Shown here piece after piece: positions 24,730 through 33,051 of a stretch of 33,051 bases of DNA. Source of the stretch: a virus; the IMG/VR virus record IMGVR_UViG_3300025112_000090, positions 1-33,051 of that record. One strand, 5' to 3'. The notes under the pieces are model-generated. The model was not told where the DNA came from, searched no databases, and was given only the letters and a program-made list of their open reading frames with translations. Made by a program: the position numbers and the translations under genes. Each line of letters begins with the position of its first letter. Positions within the stretch are counted from its first letter, which is position 1.

Positions 24730-27700
24730 TAAGTTCTTCCTGCAATTACTTTTTCTGTTGGTGATAGTAATGCAGTCTCAGTTCTTGTCAAGTTAGTTAT
24801 TGGATCTTTTTGTTGCATATTATTAGCCATTTGTACAGTTGGTTGTGGTGTCAGTGGTAATGGTGGTGTTTGAACATTAGCACCCCCTCCTCCACCAGCA
24901 CCTTGATTAGGTATCATTAAACTTGTTTGATTATTAACTGGTATTGTTGGTGCTTTAATTTTATCATAGAAAAATTCTTCATCTAGTCTTTGAAATTTTA
25001 GGTCTCTTAGAATATCTCTTAATTCATATTTAGGATAAAAAGAATCTCTATTAATTCTTCTTTTTTTATTAAAGCCTTTTTCTCTTTCACTTTTTTCTAT
25101 GTCCTCAATTTTACTTTTAAATCTTGATTCACTAAAATTAAGAGGATCAAAATCACCATTTAAAATTTTTCTAATATCTCCTCGTGATATGTTTCTTTTT
25201 TTCATTTCTTTTTTAATACTATAATAATCTACACCAAATTTTTGAGCTGTTAGAAAAGCATTATAAATTCTTCTTTGTTCTCTCCAAATATTTCTTTGTA
25301 TTCTAATAAGCTCTTCTTCAATTTCACCGTTCTCATTATTAGTATTAGTGTCGTACATATCACTTGCTTCAAAAGCTTTACTTCTAATTTTAGAGTAATC
25401 ATTAATTAAAAAGTCTACAGTTTTATTTACGTCTACTTCATAGGGTTTAATTCCAGTTGCTAAACCCATTAATACATCTTGCATATCATACACTCTTCCT
25501 TTATAAGGTATACCTGTATACGCAGAATACATTTGTCTTAGAGTTGTAACAGCTCCTGGTTCTAGTGTGTTATAAAAATACTCCCAAGATTTATTCCATT
25601 TTGTTTCATCATCATCTAACTCACTCCAGATTTTTTTTCTAGTTTTAGTAAAGCCTCTTTTTATATCAAGAAAGGCTTCCAGACCAATTGGTGTAGAGAT
25701 AAAAGGATCAAAGAATTCTCTCACTGGTCCTGCTTCATCAAAAACTAGTCCTATCATAAAGTTAGTTGCATTTTGGTTGTTCAATCTTTTTTGTTGAATA
25801 GCATTGTTCAATGCTTCCCAAGGTCTTCTTACATAATCATATGGAAGGACAGTAGAAAGATCGACCATTTTAAATTTACCTTTGACAGCTTTAGTTATGG
25901 CTAGTAGTTGTGAATTCTTTTGGTATCCAGGAGCCAAGTTTTGTTGATACTCTTTCATAATGTCTTGAGTTAAACCTGTTAAAGCTCCATATGTTTTCAT
26001 AATTGCTAAACCTTTAGCTCCTTGTGTAGTAAACATTCCAATCAATCCTCTGTATCCCATCTCTCTTAAGATAGGATCTCCTGATAAAATTTCTTTAGTA
26101 GATATATTCATTACATTAAAAGAACCTCTTAAAGTTTCTGCTGGAAAGGCTACAAAGTTTCCAAGTGGAAGGTTTCTTACACCTTTAATAGCTGCTGGTA
26201 CTTTACTATAGGTTGGCATGGTATTTCTTACATAGTATGCTGATGCTTCTTTGATAGCTTCTGCTAAAGTTTTTTTACTACCATCAGTATTTAATAAATC
26301 TAATTCTCGGCCAGCTACTTTAGTAAACCAACTTTGCATTCTTTTTATATCATTTTTTGCATAGTCTTTTAAAAAAGATTTATACCAATTGTAACCATAC
26401 CATTTCCATACATGGTCACCACCAGCATATAATTTACCCATCAATTCCACGATCCGTGCATCACCTGCCGCTTTAACCATACTATCAAACGAGTTAATTG
26501 CTTTTCCTTTTTGAGTAGCAGCAAGCAATTCTCTTAGTTCAGTTACAACTATGTTTTCATCTAGCGCACCATATTTAATTCCTTCATCTATATTAGCTAA
26601 TAATCTTTCTTCAGTGGACCCTGCTAATCTTCCAGAATTATAAATATCATCCACTTGCATTTTAACTGAATTAGTTACTGAAGCTCTACCACCAATCAGT
26701 CCTCTCATTAATGCAAAGTCTGCTGCCGTTACAAAGTTTCTTGATCCAGTAGCAGGTGAGCCAACTGTTTTACCCCACTGTACTCCTGCCTTAAATTGAA
26801 GGAAAGTAGCATAGCCTGGAATTTCTGCTAAGATATCTAGTGGTCCTCGATTACTTGTTAATATTTTAGCTGTTTCTGCATCAGTCCATAGTTCACTTAG
26901 TTTAGTTCTTAAACCTGACATACCCTCAATTCTTCCTACTTGAACAACTTCCATTGTTTCTTTTCCAGCTCGTGCTGCTTCTTTACTTGTAAATACTTGA
27001 CCTTGTTTTAACATTACTCTTGCAAGGGAATCATACATTTGTTTATTAGCAACAGCAGCCATCATGCTTGATGTAGTAAACAAGACATTGTTTTTAAGAC
27101 CATCTAGACCCTTAACTTCTCCTTTACCCAATAATCTATTAATAACTGATGGTAGCTCTTCACCTTCTTTTAAAAAGCTTTCCAAATCGAATCTCTCGCC
27201 AACTTTTCTAAGGATTTCGAATGGGTTTTTATTATCTACTTTTCCCATATTTAAAATTTGTCTAATCATTACATTAGAATAGTCTTTAATAGCTTGTGAT
27301 TTAGTAACACCTTTTCCCGCAGCCAGCACTGCTTCATCTACTAAACTCGGATCTTTTTTAATAACATTTTCTGCAAACTTAGCAGCATTTATAAATCTAA
27401 TATCACTATTTGGCATGGCTCTATTTGGATTATTTAAAAAAGCAAAAGATTTTTTAACATAACTTTTTGTTCCACCATTTAATGCTTTAGCAAAACTACT
27501 GTCGTCAGGTACATATTTATTATAAACTTTATTTAGCTTAACAATTTCTTCTTTTAAAAGCTTAACAGTATTTTGCATTACTTCAGGAAGATTACTTAGT
27601 TTTCTTTTACCATCTAATACTTCTTCAATTTCATCGGCAATTTTATTCATATAAGAAGGAGAAGTTTTATTAGTATTATATATTTTCTCAGATTGCTTAG

Positions 27701-29096
27701 CTAAATCATATGATTTTAGTTCAATACTTTTTAATAAGTCTTGAATTTTTTTTCCTGAAGCTCTAATCTCTCTGCTTGCAGAACCCTTAATAAATAATGC
27801 TTCTGCTGTATTTTTTCCTGCTGATCTAATCCAAGAAATAGCATTGTCTATTTTTTTTAAACCTGATTTTACTGGATCAATATTATCAACAGTAAATCTT
27901 CTCCATTGTTGGTAATCAGGTAATTGTTGAGTCCATTGTTTAACTCTACCCATTCCTGTTAAAACAATTCGTGTTCCAAATTGATTAAAGACTACATCTG
28001 CATTACTTCTAAAGGCTTTAGCTATAGATGGAAGCACTACAGGATCCTTTGCCATGGTCCATGTTGCTGCTTTCATGAAAGGATTAAAAACTCGACCAAG
28101 TAAATCATAAGTTAAACCTACTCCATAACCTAAAGTTCTAACTGCTCCACCAAAGGCTACTCCTATTAATGGAAAACCTAATCCTATCATAAATCCTTCT
28201 TTTCCATATTTAATTTTGTTTGAAAGTCTAGCAGCGGCAAGCTCTCTTCCTGTTTTTCCTTCTTCTTTAGTTCTTTTAAAAAACATAGGATCTAATTTTC
28301 TTTCACCACCTGATATTAAAAAGTCTGTTGCTCCTAAAGACAAAGCTCCTGTTCCCATTCTTTGAGCAAGACTTGCTCCCGATTGAATAAATCTATGTTT
28401 GTTTGCAAGTTTGGCATTGTTCATGAAAAGAGTTCTACCTTTAAACCACTTGACAGCATTTGGTATATTTCTTATTATTTTATCAGTTATCTTCATTGGT
28501 ACCATGAACTGAGTACCTATTTGAGTAATCTCCCCAGCTAAAGTTTCTGGTTCACCTGAATGGTCTAAAAATTTTCTAGTTAAACCATCTAATTTTTCTG
28601 TTAATCGTGGATCAAACTTAGTACCCGTCTTTTCATTTATTTTGTCAGCACCTATATCAACACCAATAGTTAATAACTCTGACAATGCTTTAACAGCTAA
28701 TGGTGGACCTGTAACTGCTCCTGTCGCAACATCAGCAATATAATCAACTTCTTTCTTGGTGTCTCTTGGTATTAAATTTTTAGGATTTAATCTTTCAAAA
28801 AACTCTCTGTTGGGATCCGCTTTACTTTCAAATAATAATTTTTCTTCTTTAGTTATTTCATCTAACTTACCATCTTTAATTTTTTTATTATACTTTGCTT
28901 TTTTTCCCCATGTGCTAGTTCCTAATATAGGATCTATAAGCAATATGGACAGTGGATTAAAAACTTTTTTCTTTGGTTTGTGTTTAGGTTCTTTAACGTT
29001 ATTCCGACTTACTTGAAATCTAATTTGATCTTTAACGTCTTCATCATCCAACTTTGATGGTAGCGAGTCAAGATATTTATATGGTTTTTGGCCCAT
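24729..29096 (-). CDS. Giant virion or DNA-ejection protein, 1455 aa
   Basis: The largest gene in the window. The first 60 residues are basic. Glycine/alanine-rich helices around residues 290-330 (YGKEGFMIGLGFPLIGVAFG) could insert in membranes. Long helical segments fill the rest, and the end is a Gly/Pro/Gln linker (QGAGGGGGANVQTPPLPL) with a terminal NLTRTETALLSPTEKVIAG. Size, helical composition and position in the late unit match internal virion proteins of podoviruses (T7 gp16-like role), which form the DNA-ejection channel. No lytic transglycosylase motif was seen. Function is inferred from context. Confidence 0.62.
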   Translation of the reverse strand: MGQKPYKYLDSLPSKLDDEDVKDQIRFQVSRNNVKEPKHKPKKKVFNPLSILLIDPILGTSTWGKKAKYNKKIKDGKLDEITKEEKLLFESKADPNREFFERLNPKNLIPRDTKKEVDYIADVATGAVTGPPLAVKALSELLTIGVDIGADKINEKTGTKFDPRLTEKLDGLTRKFLDHSGEPETLAGEITQIGTQFMVPMKITDKIIRNIPNAVKWFKGRTLFMNNAKLANKHRFIQSGASLAQRMGTGALSLGATDFLISGGERKLDPMFFKRTKEEGKTGRELAAARLSNKIKYGKEGFMIGLGFPLIGVAFGGAVRTLGYGVGLTYDLLGRVFNPFMKAATWTMAKDPVVLPSIAKAFRSNADVVFNQFGTRIVLTGMGRVKQWTQQLPDYQQWRRFTVDNIDPVKSGLKKIDNAISWIRSAGKNTAEALFIKGSASREIRASGKKIQDLLKSIELKSYDLAKQSEKIYNTNKTSPSYMNKIADEIEEVLDGKRKLSNLPEVMQNTVKLLKEEIVKLNKVYNKYVPDDSSFAKALNGGTKSYVKKSFAFLNNPNRAMPNSDIRFINAAKFAENVIKKDPSLVDEAVLAAGKGVTKSQAIKDYSNVMIRQILNMGKVDNKNPFEILRKVGERFDLESFLKEGEELPSVINRLLGKGEVKGLDGLKNNVLFTTSSMMAAVANKQMYDSLARVMLKQGQVFTSKEAARAGKETMEVVQVGRIEGMSGLRTKLSELWTDAETAKILTSNRGPLDILAEIPGYATFLQFKAGVQWGKTVGSPATGSRNFVTAADFALMRGLIGGRASVTNSVKMQVDDIYNSGRLAGSTEERLLANIDEGIKYGALDENIVVTELRELLAATQKGKAINSFDSMVKAAGDARIVELMGKLYAGGDHVWKWYGYNWYKSFLKDYAKNDIKRMQSWFTKVAGRELDLLNTDGSKKTLAEAIKEASAYYVRNTMPTYSKVPAAIKGVRNLPLGNFVAFPAETLRGSFNVMNISTKEILSGDPILREMGYRGLIGMFTTQGAKGLAIMKTYGALTGLTQDIMKEYQQNLAPGYQKNSQLLAITKAVKGKFKMVDLSTVLPYDYVRRPWEALNNAIQQKRLNNQNATNFMIGLVFDEAGPVREFFDPFISTPIGLEAFLDIKRGFTKTRKKIWSELDDDETKWNKSWEYFYNTLEPGAVTTLRQMYSAYTGIPYKGRVYDMQDVLMGLATGIKPYEVDVNKTVDFLINDYSKIRSKAFEASDMYDTNTNNENGEIEEELIRIQRNIWREQRRIYNAFLTAQKFGVDYYSIKKEMKKRNISRGDIRKILNGDFDPLNFSESRFKSKIEDIEKSEREKGFNKKRRINRDSFYPKYELRDILRDLKFQRLDEEFFYDKIKAPTIPVNNQTSLMIPNQGAGGGGGANVQTPPLPLTPQPTVQMANNMQQKDPITNLTRTETALLSPTEKVIAGRT

Positions 29097-30136
29097 TACG
29101 CCCCCGATTGTTTAGGCAGGAATAGTTGAACGTTATATTTAGTGTTAAATTCGTTTACATCCGCTTGAGTTTGGATTTCTGCAAAGTCAGCGAACGCCTC
29201 GTAACTTTGAGAAAGTAATAAAACTATTTCATTACTAATTTCCTGTGGTAATCTATCTCTTAATTGTTCGTAAGAAATATTAATTTGATTTGTTTCACCC
29301 TGATCCGTGGGCCCTGGTTCTTGTGCTTGCATTGGCTGTTCAGGCATCACGGCACCTGCGTTTTGATATCCTATTCTACCACCATCTGCTTTTTTGTCAG
29401 GTTCAAGAAATTTAGTAGCTAGTCTTAGATACTTGTTAATTAATAATTGAAGTTTTTCCGAATAACCAACATCACCTCTTGACCAATTAGTTCCTGTTGC
29501 CGGATTTATTTGAGATTCAAGTTCACCTCTAGCATTATCGTTAGCAATTTGATACGCTTCAGAATTACTTAAAATTTTGTACTTATCAGAAATGTCTTCA
29601 CCTAATACAATTACATTGTAAGTGTCACTTCTTTTTTGATCTTCTAATTCTTTTATATTTTTTGGATCAGTTTCCGCTTTAATTAAAGGATCCCAATAGT
29701 TATTAATTTGTTCTACAATAAATTCTTTTTCACCCTTAGCGTCTAACTCGCCTAAGTATCTTTCTTGTTCCAGTTCTTGACCAAACTGTTTCTTTTGTTC
29801 TTCAAATTTTTCTTTTTCAAAAGCAAATTTTTCATCGTATAATTGTTTTTGATAGTCTCTTTCTTCTCCAGCTGCTCTGGTAGCTTGGAATTCTTTAAAT
29901 GGTCCTTTAGCTGATGATGCTACTTGTTGAAATATGTTTCCTGATTTGGGTCTTGATACTAAATCAAGTCCCATGTTAATTAAAAAATCATTAAAGTTTC
30001 TACTTCTAGGGGGTGATACTCTTTGATCAGATGGGTTATCTGTTCCTTGATATCCTTGTCTCGGTTGTAGTCCTGAAGTAATTCCTTCAGCAGTACCACC
30101 CATTCTAAACATTGGTCTTCTTAAAGTTCTGTTCAT
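29096..30136 (-). CDS. Virion-associated protein with RMGG and GGRIGY motifs, 346 aa
   Basis: Opens MNRTLRRPMFRMGGTAEGIT, a start I recall in marine-phage structural proteins. Residues 85-135 are a charged coiled coil (FAFEKEKFEEQKKQFGQEL). Near residue 250 KKADGGRIGYQNAGAVMPEQ repeats the GGRIGY motif of the gene at the right edge. The end is acidic and glutamine-rich, with a GDTCCNN run encoding EPGPTDQGET. Position between the Gly/Gln-rich and giant genes suggests a tail or internal virion component. Coupled to the next gene by TAATG. Confidence 0.6.
   Translation of the reverse strand: MNRTLRRPMFRMGGTAEGITSGLQPRQGYQGTDNPSDQRVSPPRSRNFNDFLINMGLDLVSRPKSGNIFQQVASSAKGPFKEFQATRAAGEERDYQKQLYDEKFAFEKEKFEEQKKQFGQELEQERYLGELDAKGEKEFIVEQINNYWDPLIKAETDPKNIKELEDQKRSDTYNVIVLGEDISDKYKILSNSEAYQIANDNARGELESQINPATGTNWSRGDVGYSEKLQLLINKYLRLATKFLEPDKKADGGRIGYQNAGAVMPEQPMQAQEPGPTDQGETNQINISYEQLRDRLPQEISNEIVLLLSQSYEAFADFAEIQTQADVNEFNTKYNVQLFLPKQSGA
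29302..29329 (+). repeat. GDTCCNN heptad run in the 346-aa virion gene
   Basis: Plus-strand units GATCCGT, GGGCCCT, GGTTCTT, GTGCTTG in 7-bp phase; encodes part of QAQEPGPTDQGE on the minus strand. Confidence 0.65.
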
Positions 30137-30137
30137 A

Positions 30138-31478
30138 TTAATTTTGTATTACTGTAGATGGTTTTCCTGCACCTACCACGTTACCATAGATACCACCAAG
30201 AGTTGATCCTATTCCAAGAGCCGTGGCTAATGGACTAGCGTTTGGTTGAACCATGGATTGATATTGTTGTCCCATTGATCCCATTAGATTTCCTAAACCT
30301 GTACCCAAGAATCCCATTCTTTCATAAGGTTCGTATAGACCCATTCTTGTTTTTTCTCTTTGTGCATCTATGTTTGCTTGTGCATAAGCTTGATCAGCTG
30401 CGCCCACTTGACCCGCTCTTGCTATATCTGTTCCTTGTAATCCTTGTAATGCTCCACCTAATCCTTGTTGATATTGTCCAAGACCTAATTGACCCTGTGC
30501 TAATCCTTGTTGTGCACTAGCTAATTGTGCTCTTTGTCCTGCCATTCCTGCTTGTTGTCCAGCTTGTCCAGCTTGAGCTGAACCTAAACCAAGTTGTGCT
30601 TGACCTAATCCTAATTGACCTTGTGCAAGTTGTGCTTGTTGTTGAGCTAATGATCCTGTTGCTTGACCTAATCCTAATTGACCTTGTGATAACATCATTT
30701 GATTAGCTAAATCTTGTTGTCTCATTCCTGCTGCTTGACCATAACCTTGTTGTAACATCTGTGCTTGTAGTGCTGCTCTTTGTGCATCGGATCCTGATTG
30801 ATATTCAGATTGCATAACGCCTTCACGACCACCACCATAACCACCTAATGCCACCGCTTGATCTGATATAGCCTGTTGTCTCATCGCTGCTTGTTTGTCA
30901 AATTCTGCTAATGTTGTATCAATTACTTGTGATTGATAAGGCGACATGTAAGAAGAAATTGATCCTGCACCTGTTCCTGTACCCGTTCCTGTTAATCCTG
31001 CTGCTGTACCTAATCCTGTTCCTGCTGCGCTAATGTATGGAGATACTCCACCAAGTGTTATACCAGCTCCTGTTAATCCTGTTCCTGCTGCACTAATGTA
31101 TGGTGATACTCCTGCAGTTGTTGTGCCTGCTGTACCAAGAGCTGTTCCCGCTCCCGTTAATTCTTGTCCTGCAATTCCTAATCCTGTTTGTGCTAATCCT
31201 AATCCTGTTTGTGCAAATTGTCCTTGTTGAGCAGCTCCTGCAGCTTGTGTTGCTGATCCTGCTCCTGTAACGTAAGGTTGATAAGAACCAATACCTGCAC
31301 CTGTTAATGATGTTGCTTGTTGTTGTAATGCTGTTTGTGGCGCAACCTTCGGAGCCATTCCAGTAATATCTGCAGCGGTAAATGGCTTCTTAGCCAAGTC
31401 TCCCATAGATTTAGTATATTGTTCTGCTAAAGCTTCTATCTGTGGGTTAAATAAATTTCGTTGTTCTGTTACAGCCAT
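30138..31478 (-). CDS. Gly/Gln/Ala-rich repetitive virion-type protein, 446 aa
   Basis: Conventional first 45 residues (NLFNPQIEALAEQYTKSMGD), then two repetitive tracts. Residues about 55-165 are Gly/Thr/Ala-rich with TGLGLAQTGLGIAGQ and the duplicated GVSPYISAAGTGL. Residues about 200-345 are Gln/Gly/Ala/Leu-rich (LAQGQLGLGQAQLGLGSAQ). A short more ordered end follows (YEPYERMGFLGTGLGNLMGS). Repetition suggests a fibrous or flexible virion component. No enzymatic motif. Start and stop are each coupled to neighbours. The function is inferred from position only. Confidence 0.62.
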   Translation of the reverse strand: MAVTEQRNLFNPQIEALAEQYTKSMGDLAKKPFTAADITGMAPKVAPQTALQQQATSLTGAGIGSYQPYVTGAGSATQAAGAAQQGQFAQTGLGLAQTGLGIAGQELTGAGTALGTAGTTTAGVSPYISAAGTGLTGAGITLGGVSPYISAAGTGLGTAAGLTGTGTGTGAGSISSYMSPYQSQVIDTTLAEFDKQAAMRQQAISDQAVALGGYGGGREGVMQSEYQSGSDAQRAALQAQMLQQGYGQAAGMRQQDLANQMMLSQGQLGLGQATGSLAQQQAQLAQGQLGLGQAQLGLGSAQAGQAGQQAGMAGQRAQLASAQQGLAQGQLGLGQYQQGLGGALQGLQGTDIARAGQVGAADQAYAQANIDAQREKTRMGLYEPYERMGFLGTGLGNLMGSMGQQYQSMVQPNASPLATALGIGSTLGGIYGNVVGAGKPSTVIQN

Positions 31479-33051
31479 TACAATACCTCTCCAAGTCTTT
31501 GTTGTGTTTGAAACATTTCTCTAGCACCTTCAAGTCCTTGTGACTGTTGTGATACTTTACCACCTGCTTCTAAATTTTCCATTAAGTTTTCCATAACTTC
31601 TGCACCTTTATCTATATCTCCACCACCTGCATTTCTAACAGCATCTGCTGTAAATACAAACTCATTTTTTGATAATCTTGCAGGTACATCATCTGCTCTT
31701 TCTTCGCCACCTAACGGCACGAAGCCACCTTCAGCTCTATAATCTTTTTCCATACCACCTAAATCCATTAATCCACCTTCGGCTCTACCAACTCTACCAC
31801 CTGTTGCATAATCTGATTCAATCATTTTTTTAAATGATGAAAAGGACATAGGTGTATCTGCATACTCATTTAACCCTAATTTTATTTCTTTAACATATGC
31901 ATCATATTTATCTTCTATAGTTTCATAACCTGCATAACCACCTGGTTCATTTACTAATCCACGCTTTGATTTCATTATACCCTGTTGTGTCATCATTCTC
32001 GGGTCCATCTGTGCCATCATTCTAGGATCCATCTTTGGTCTTGGCATTTGACTTGGTGGTGTTGGTGTTGATTCATCATCTGGAAATGATTGTGAATTAA
32101 AACCTTCTGGTGCAATTGATACTGGAGGTAAACCTGCGCTACCACCGTATGCAAATTCTTCATCATCTTCTTCTCCATACATTGCACTTAGTGCAGCGGC
32201 TCTATGATCTTTACCACCTGCATAACCTATACGTCCACCGTCAGCTGCAGTTGCAAATCTAATAGAATCTGTAGGTATATCTGAAAAATATTTCAACCAT
32301 TTATCTTTTTCTGCATAATCATAACCATCTTTATCTTCTTCTGGATTCGCTGCCGTGTATGCACCAGCAAGTGCTGAGGCACCTGCTATCCATGGGAAAG
32401 GTTTGCTGCTCATTGAACCTAGCATCTTGGACCACATGCTATCTCCTCCCGGATTACTAACTCCGGGAACACCTTTAAACATTCTAGAAAATAAACCGGC
32501 TTTACTTTTTCCAAACGGAATATTACCTAAACCATACATCAAAGCAGCTTTACCAATTGGTGACTTCGCAATTTTACTAATAGCTTTAGTTGCTTTCTTA
32601 ACTAATTTTCCTAAACCGTATGCCTGTCTAAGATCCGTGATCCCTCCACCAGCATACCCAGTTCTTCCGCCTTGAGCCATCAACTCTGGTTTTAAATTTT
32701 CAAATTTGTGAGGATAAAAAGGTTCTGCTCTTCGCTCTCCTTCAAATGTGTCAGGATAAAAAGGTTCTGCTATTGGTTTTAAATCTTCAAATCTGTTAGG
32801 AGTTTTGTAATAATCTGACATATCTCTTCCTAGTACTATAATCTCATATATTTCCTTATCAGTCGCACCCCTTTCTCTTAAATATTTTAGCTTGGCATCC
32901 ATATCATTTAAAACTGGATCATCAACATCGCTTCCTTTTTGAACTTGAGCTAAGTATTTTAATCCTTGATTGGATTTATAATCTTTACCACCAGCATACC
33001 CAATTCTTCCACCGTCAGCTAATGTTAACATATTAGTGCTTTGGTTAAATT
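31478..33051 (-). CDS. Virion-type protein with repeated GGRIGYAGG motifs, 5' end cut
   Basis: The frame is open through the right edge (FNQSTN precedes the first Met at 33031), so the true start may lie outside. The motif ADGGRIGYAGGKD occurs at the beginning and again near residue 265; variants include QGGRTGYAGGG (about 122) and GGRVGRAEGG (about 400). AEPFYP is duplicated (about 86-105) and DPRMM occurs twice. The end GFVPLGGEERADDVPARLSK, then NEFVFTADAVRNAGGG, matches a motif common in phage structural proteins (DDVPA.LS.gEFV). Helical, glycine-rich middle with a possible membrane segment. Likely a tail or internal virion protein. Confidence 0.62.
   Translation of the reverse strand, partial: FNQSTNMLTLADGGRIGYAGGKDYKSNQGLKYLAQVQKGSDVDDPVLNDMDAKLKYLRERGATDKEIYEIIVLGRDMSDYYKTPNRFEDLKPIAEPFYPDTFEGERRAEPFYPHKFENLKPELMAQGGRTGYAGGGITDLRQAYGLGKLVKKATKAISKIAKSPIGKAALMYGLGNIPFGKSKAGLFSRMFKGVPGVSNPGGDSMWSKMLGSMSSKPFPWIAGASALAGAYTAANPEEDKDGYDYAEKDKWLKYFSDIPTDSIRFATAADGGRIGYAGGKDHRAAALSAMYGEEDDEEFAYGGSAGLPPVSIAPEGFNSQSFPDDESTPTPPSQMPRPKMDPRMMAQMDPRMMTQQGIMKSKRGLVNEPGGYAGYETIEDKYDAYVKEIKLGLNEYADTPMSFSSFKKMIESDYATGGRVGRAEGGLMDLGGMEKDYRAEGGFVPLGGEERADDVPARLSKNEFVFTADAVRNAGGGDIDKGAEVMENLMENLEAGGKVSQQSQGLEGAREMFQTQQRLGEVL
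32632..32645 (+). repeat. GDTCCNN heptad pair in the right-edge virion gene
   Basis: GATCCGT and GATCCCT in tandem. A two-unit case that could be chance on its own but matches the phase and orientation of the longer runs. Confidence 0.45.

Noticed and set aside
28450-28478. TTGACA-17-TATTAT on the plus strand inside the giant virion gene
   Set aside because: No plus-strand gene or structure follows; in AT-rich sequence one such match is expected by chance.
31033-31230. 65-codon Pro/Val/Ala-rich plus-strand frame
   Set aside because: Antisense of the repetitive Gly/Thr/Ala tract.
1-33051. Complete circular genome
   Set aside because: Joining the ends places a stop within a few codons of the terminase frame and leaves no room for its remaining domains, so the piece is partial.

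Overview
The window is part of an AT-rich tailed-phage genome. It contains the start of a large terminase gene, a small terminase-like gene, a phage replication module (family A DNA polymerase, archaeo-eukaryotic-type primase, UvrD/PcrA-like helicase, SNF2-like helicase, RecB-like exonuclease), an M15 peptidase lysin with a holin-like partner, and four large virion-type genes. No host metabolic, ribosomal or tRNA genes were seen. Low GC, very dense packing and many 20-120 residue proteins resemble uncultured marine phages and podoviruses of SAR11-type alphaproteobacteria (HTVC010P/uvMED-like). That placement rests on remembered family resemblance, not on a search. The two ends do not join into a circle, so this is a linear piece. 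It is cut inside the terminase gene on the left and inside a virion gene on the right.

Layout. 1-213: 5' end of the large terminase (minus). 438-2631: minus-strand accessory genes with two good promoters. 2673-4504: a GC-richer island on the plus strand, with a promoter, about 350 nt of strongly folded non-coding sequence, and a five-gene overlapping operon including a GP88-like protein; arrays of a 7-bp repeat (CAAGCNN) sit against its promoters. 4418-5494: minus genes with a PD-(D/E)XK nuclease. 5492-5533: a mirror-image divergent promoter. 5531-6070: small terminase-like gene (plus). 6604-8947: minus genes for an exonuclease, a SET-domain protein, a LAGLIDADG endonuclease, a zinc-finger protein and a ribbon-helix-helix regulator. 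9005-10842: small genes and a possible structured RNA. 10842-15757: membrane, secreted and metal-binding small proteins. 15772-22531: replication genes (minus). 22585-24015: SNF2 helicase (plus). 24046-33051: lysis and virion genes, read right to left with TAATG-type coupling.

How it works together. The AEP-type primase, UvrD-like helicase, polymerase A and exonuclease form a replication set with no DnaB-type helicase visible in the window. Early-looking genes are driven by near-consensus sigma70-like promoters (TTGACA, 16-17 bp, TATATT or TAGGAT). Several of these are divergent and physically interleaved, so one polymerase should exclude another. The late block (virion proteins, holin-like protein, M15 lysin) appears to be one co-transcribed unit.

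The most unusual signals are: two families of degenerate 7-bp phased repeats (CAAGCNN arrays, and dispersed GDTCCNN runs inside unrelated genes); the mirror-image promoter that predicts leaderless mRNAs in both directions; the folded non-coding segment at 2711-3060; a hairpin placed between a Shine-Dalgarno sequence and the primase start codon; and a GGRIGYAGG-type motif reused in adjacent virion proteins.
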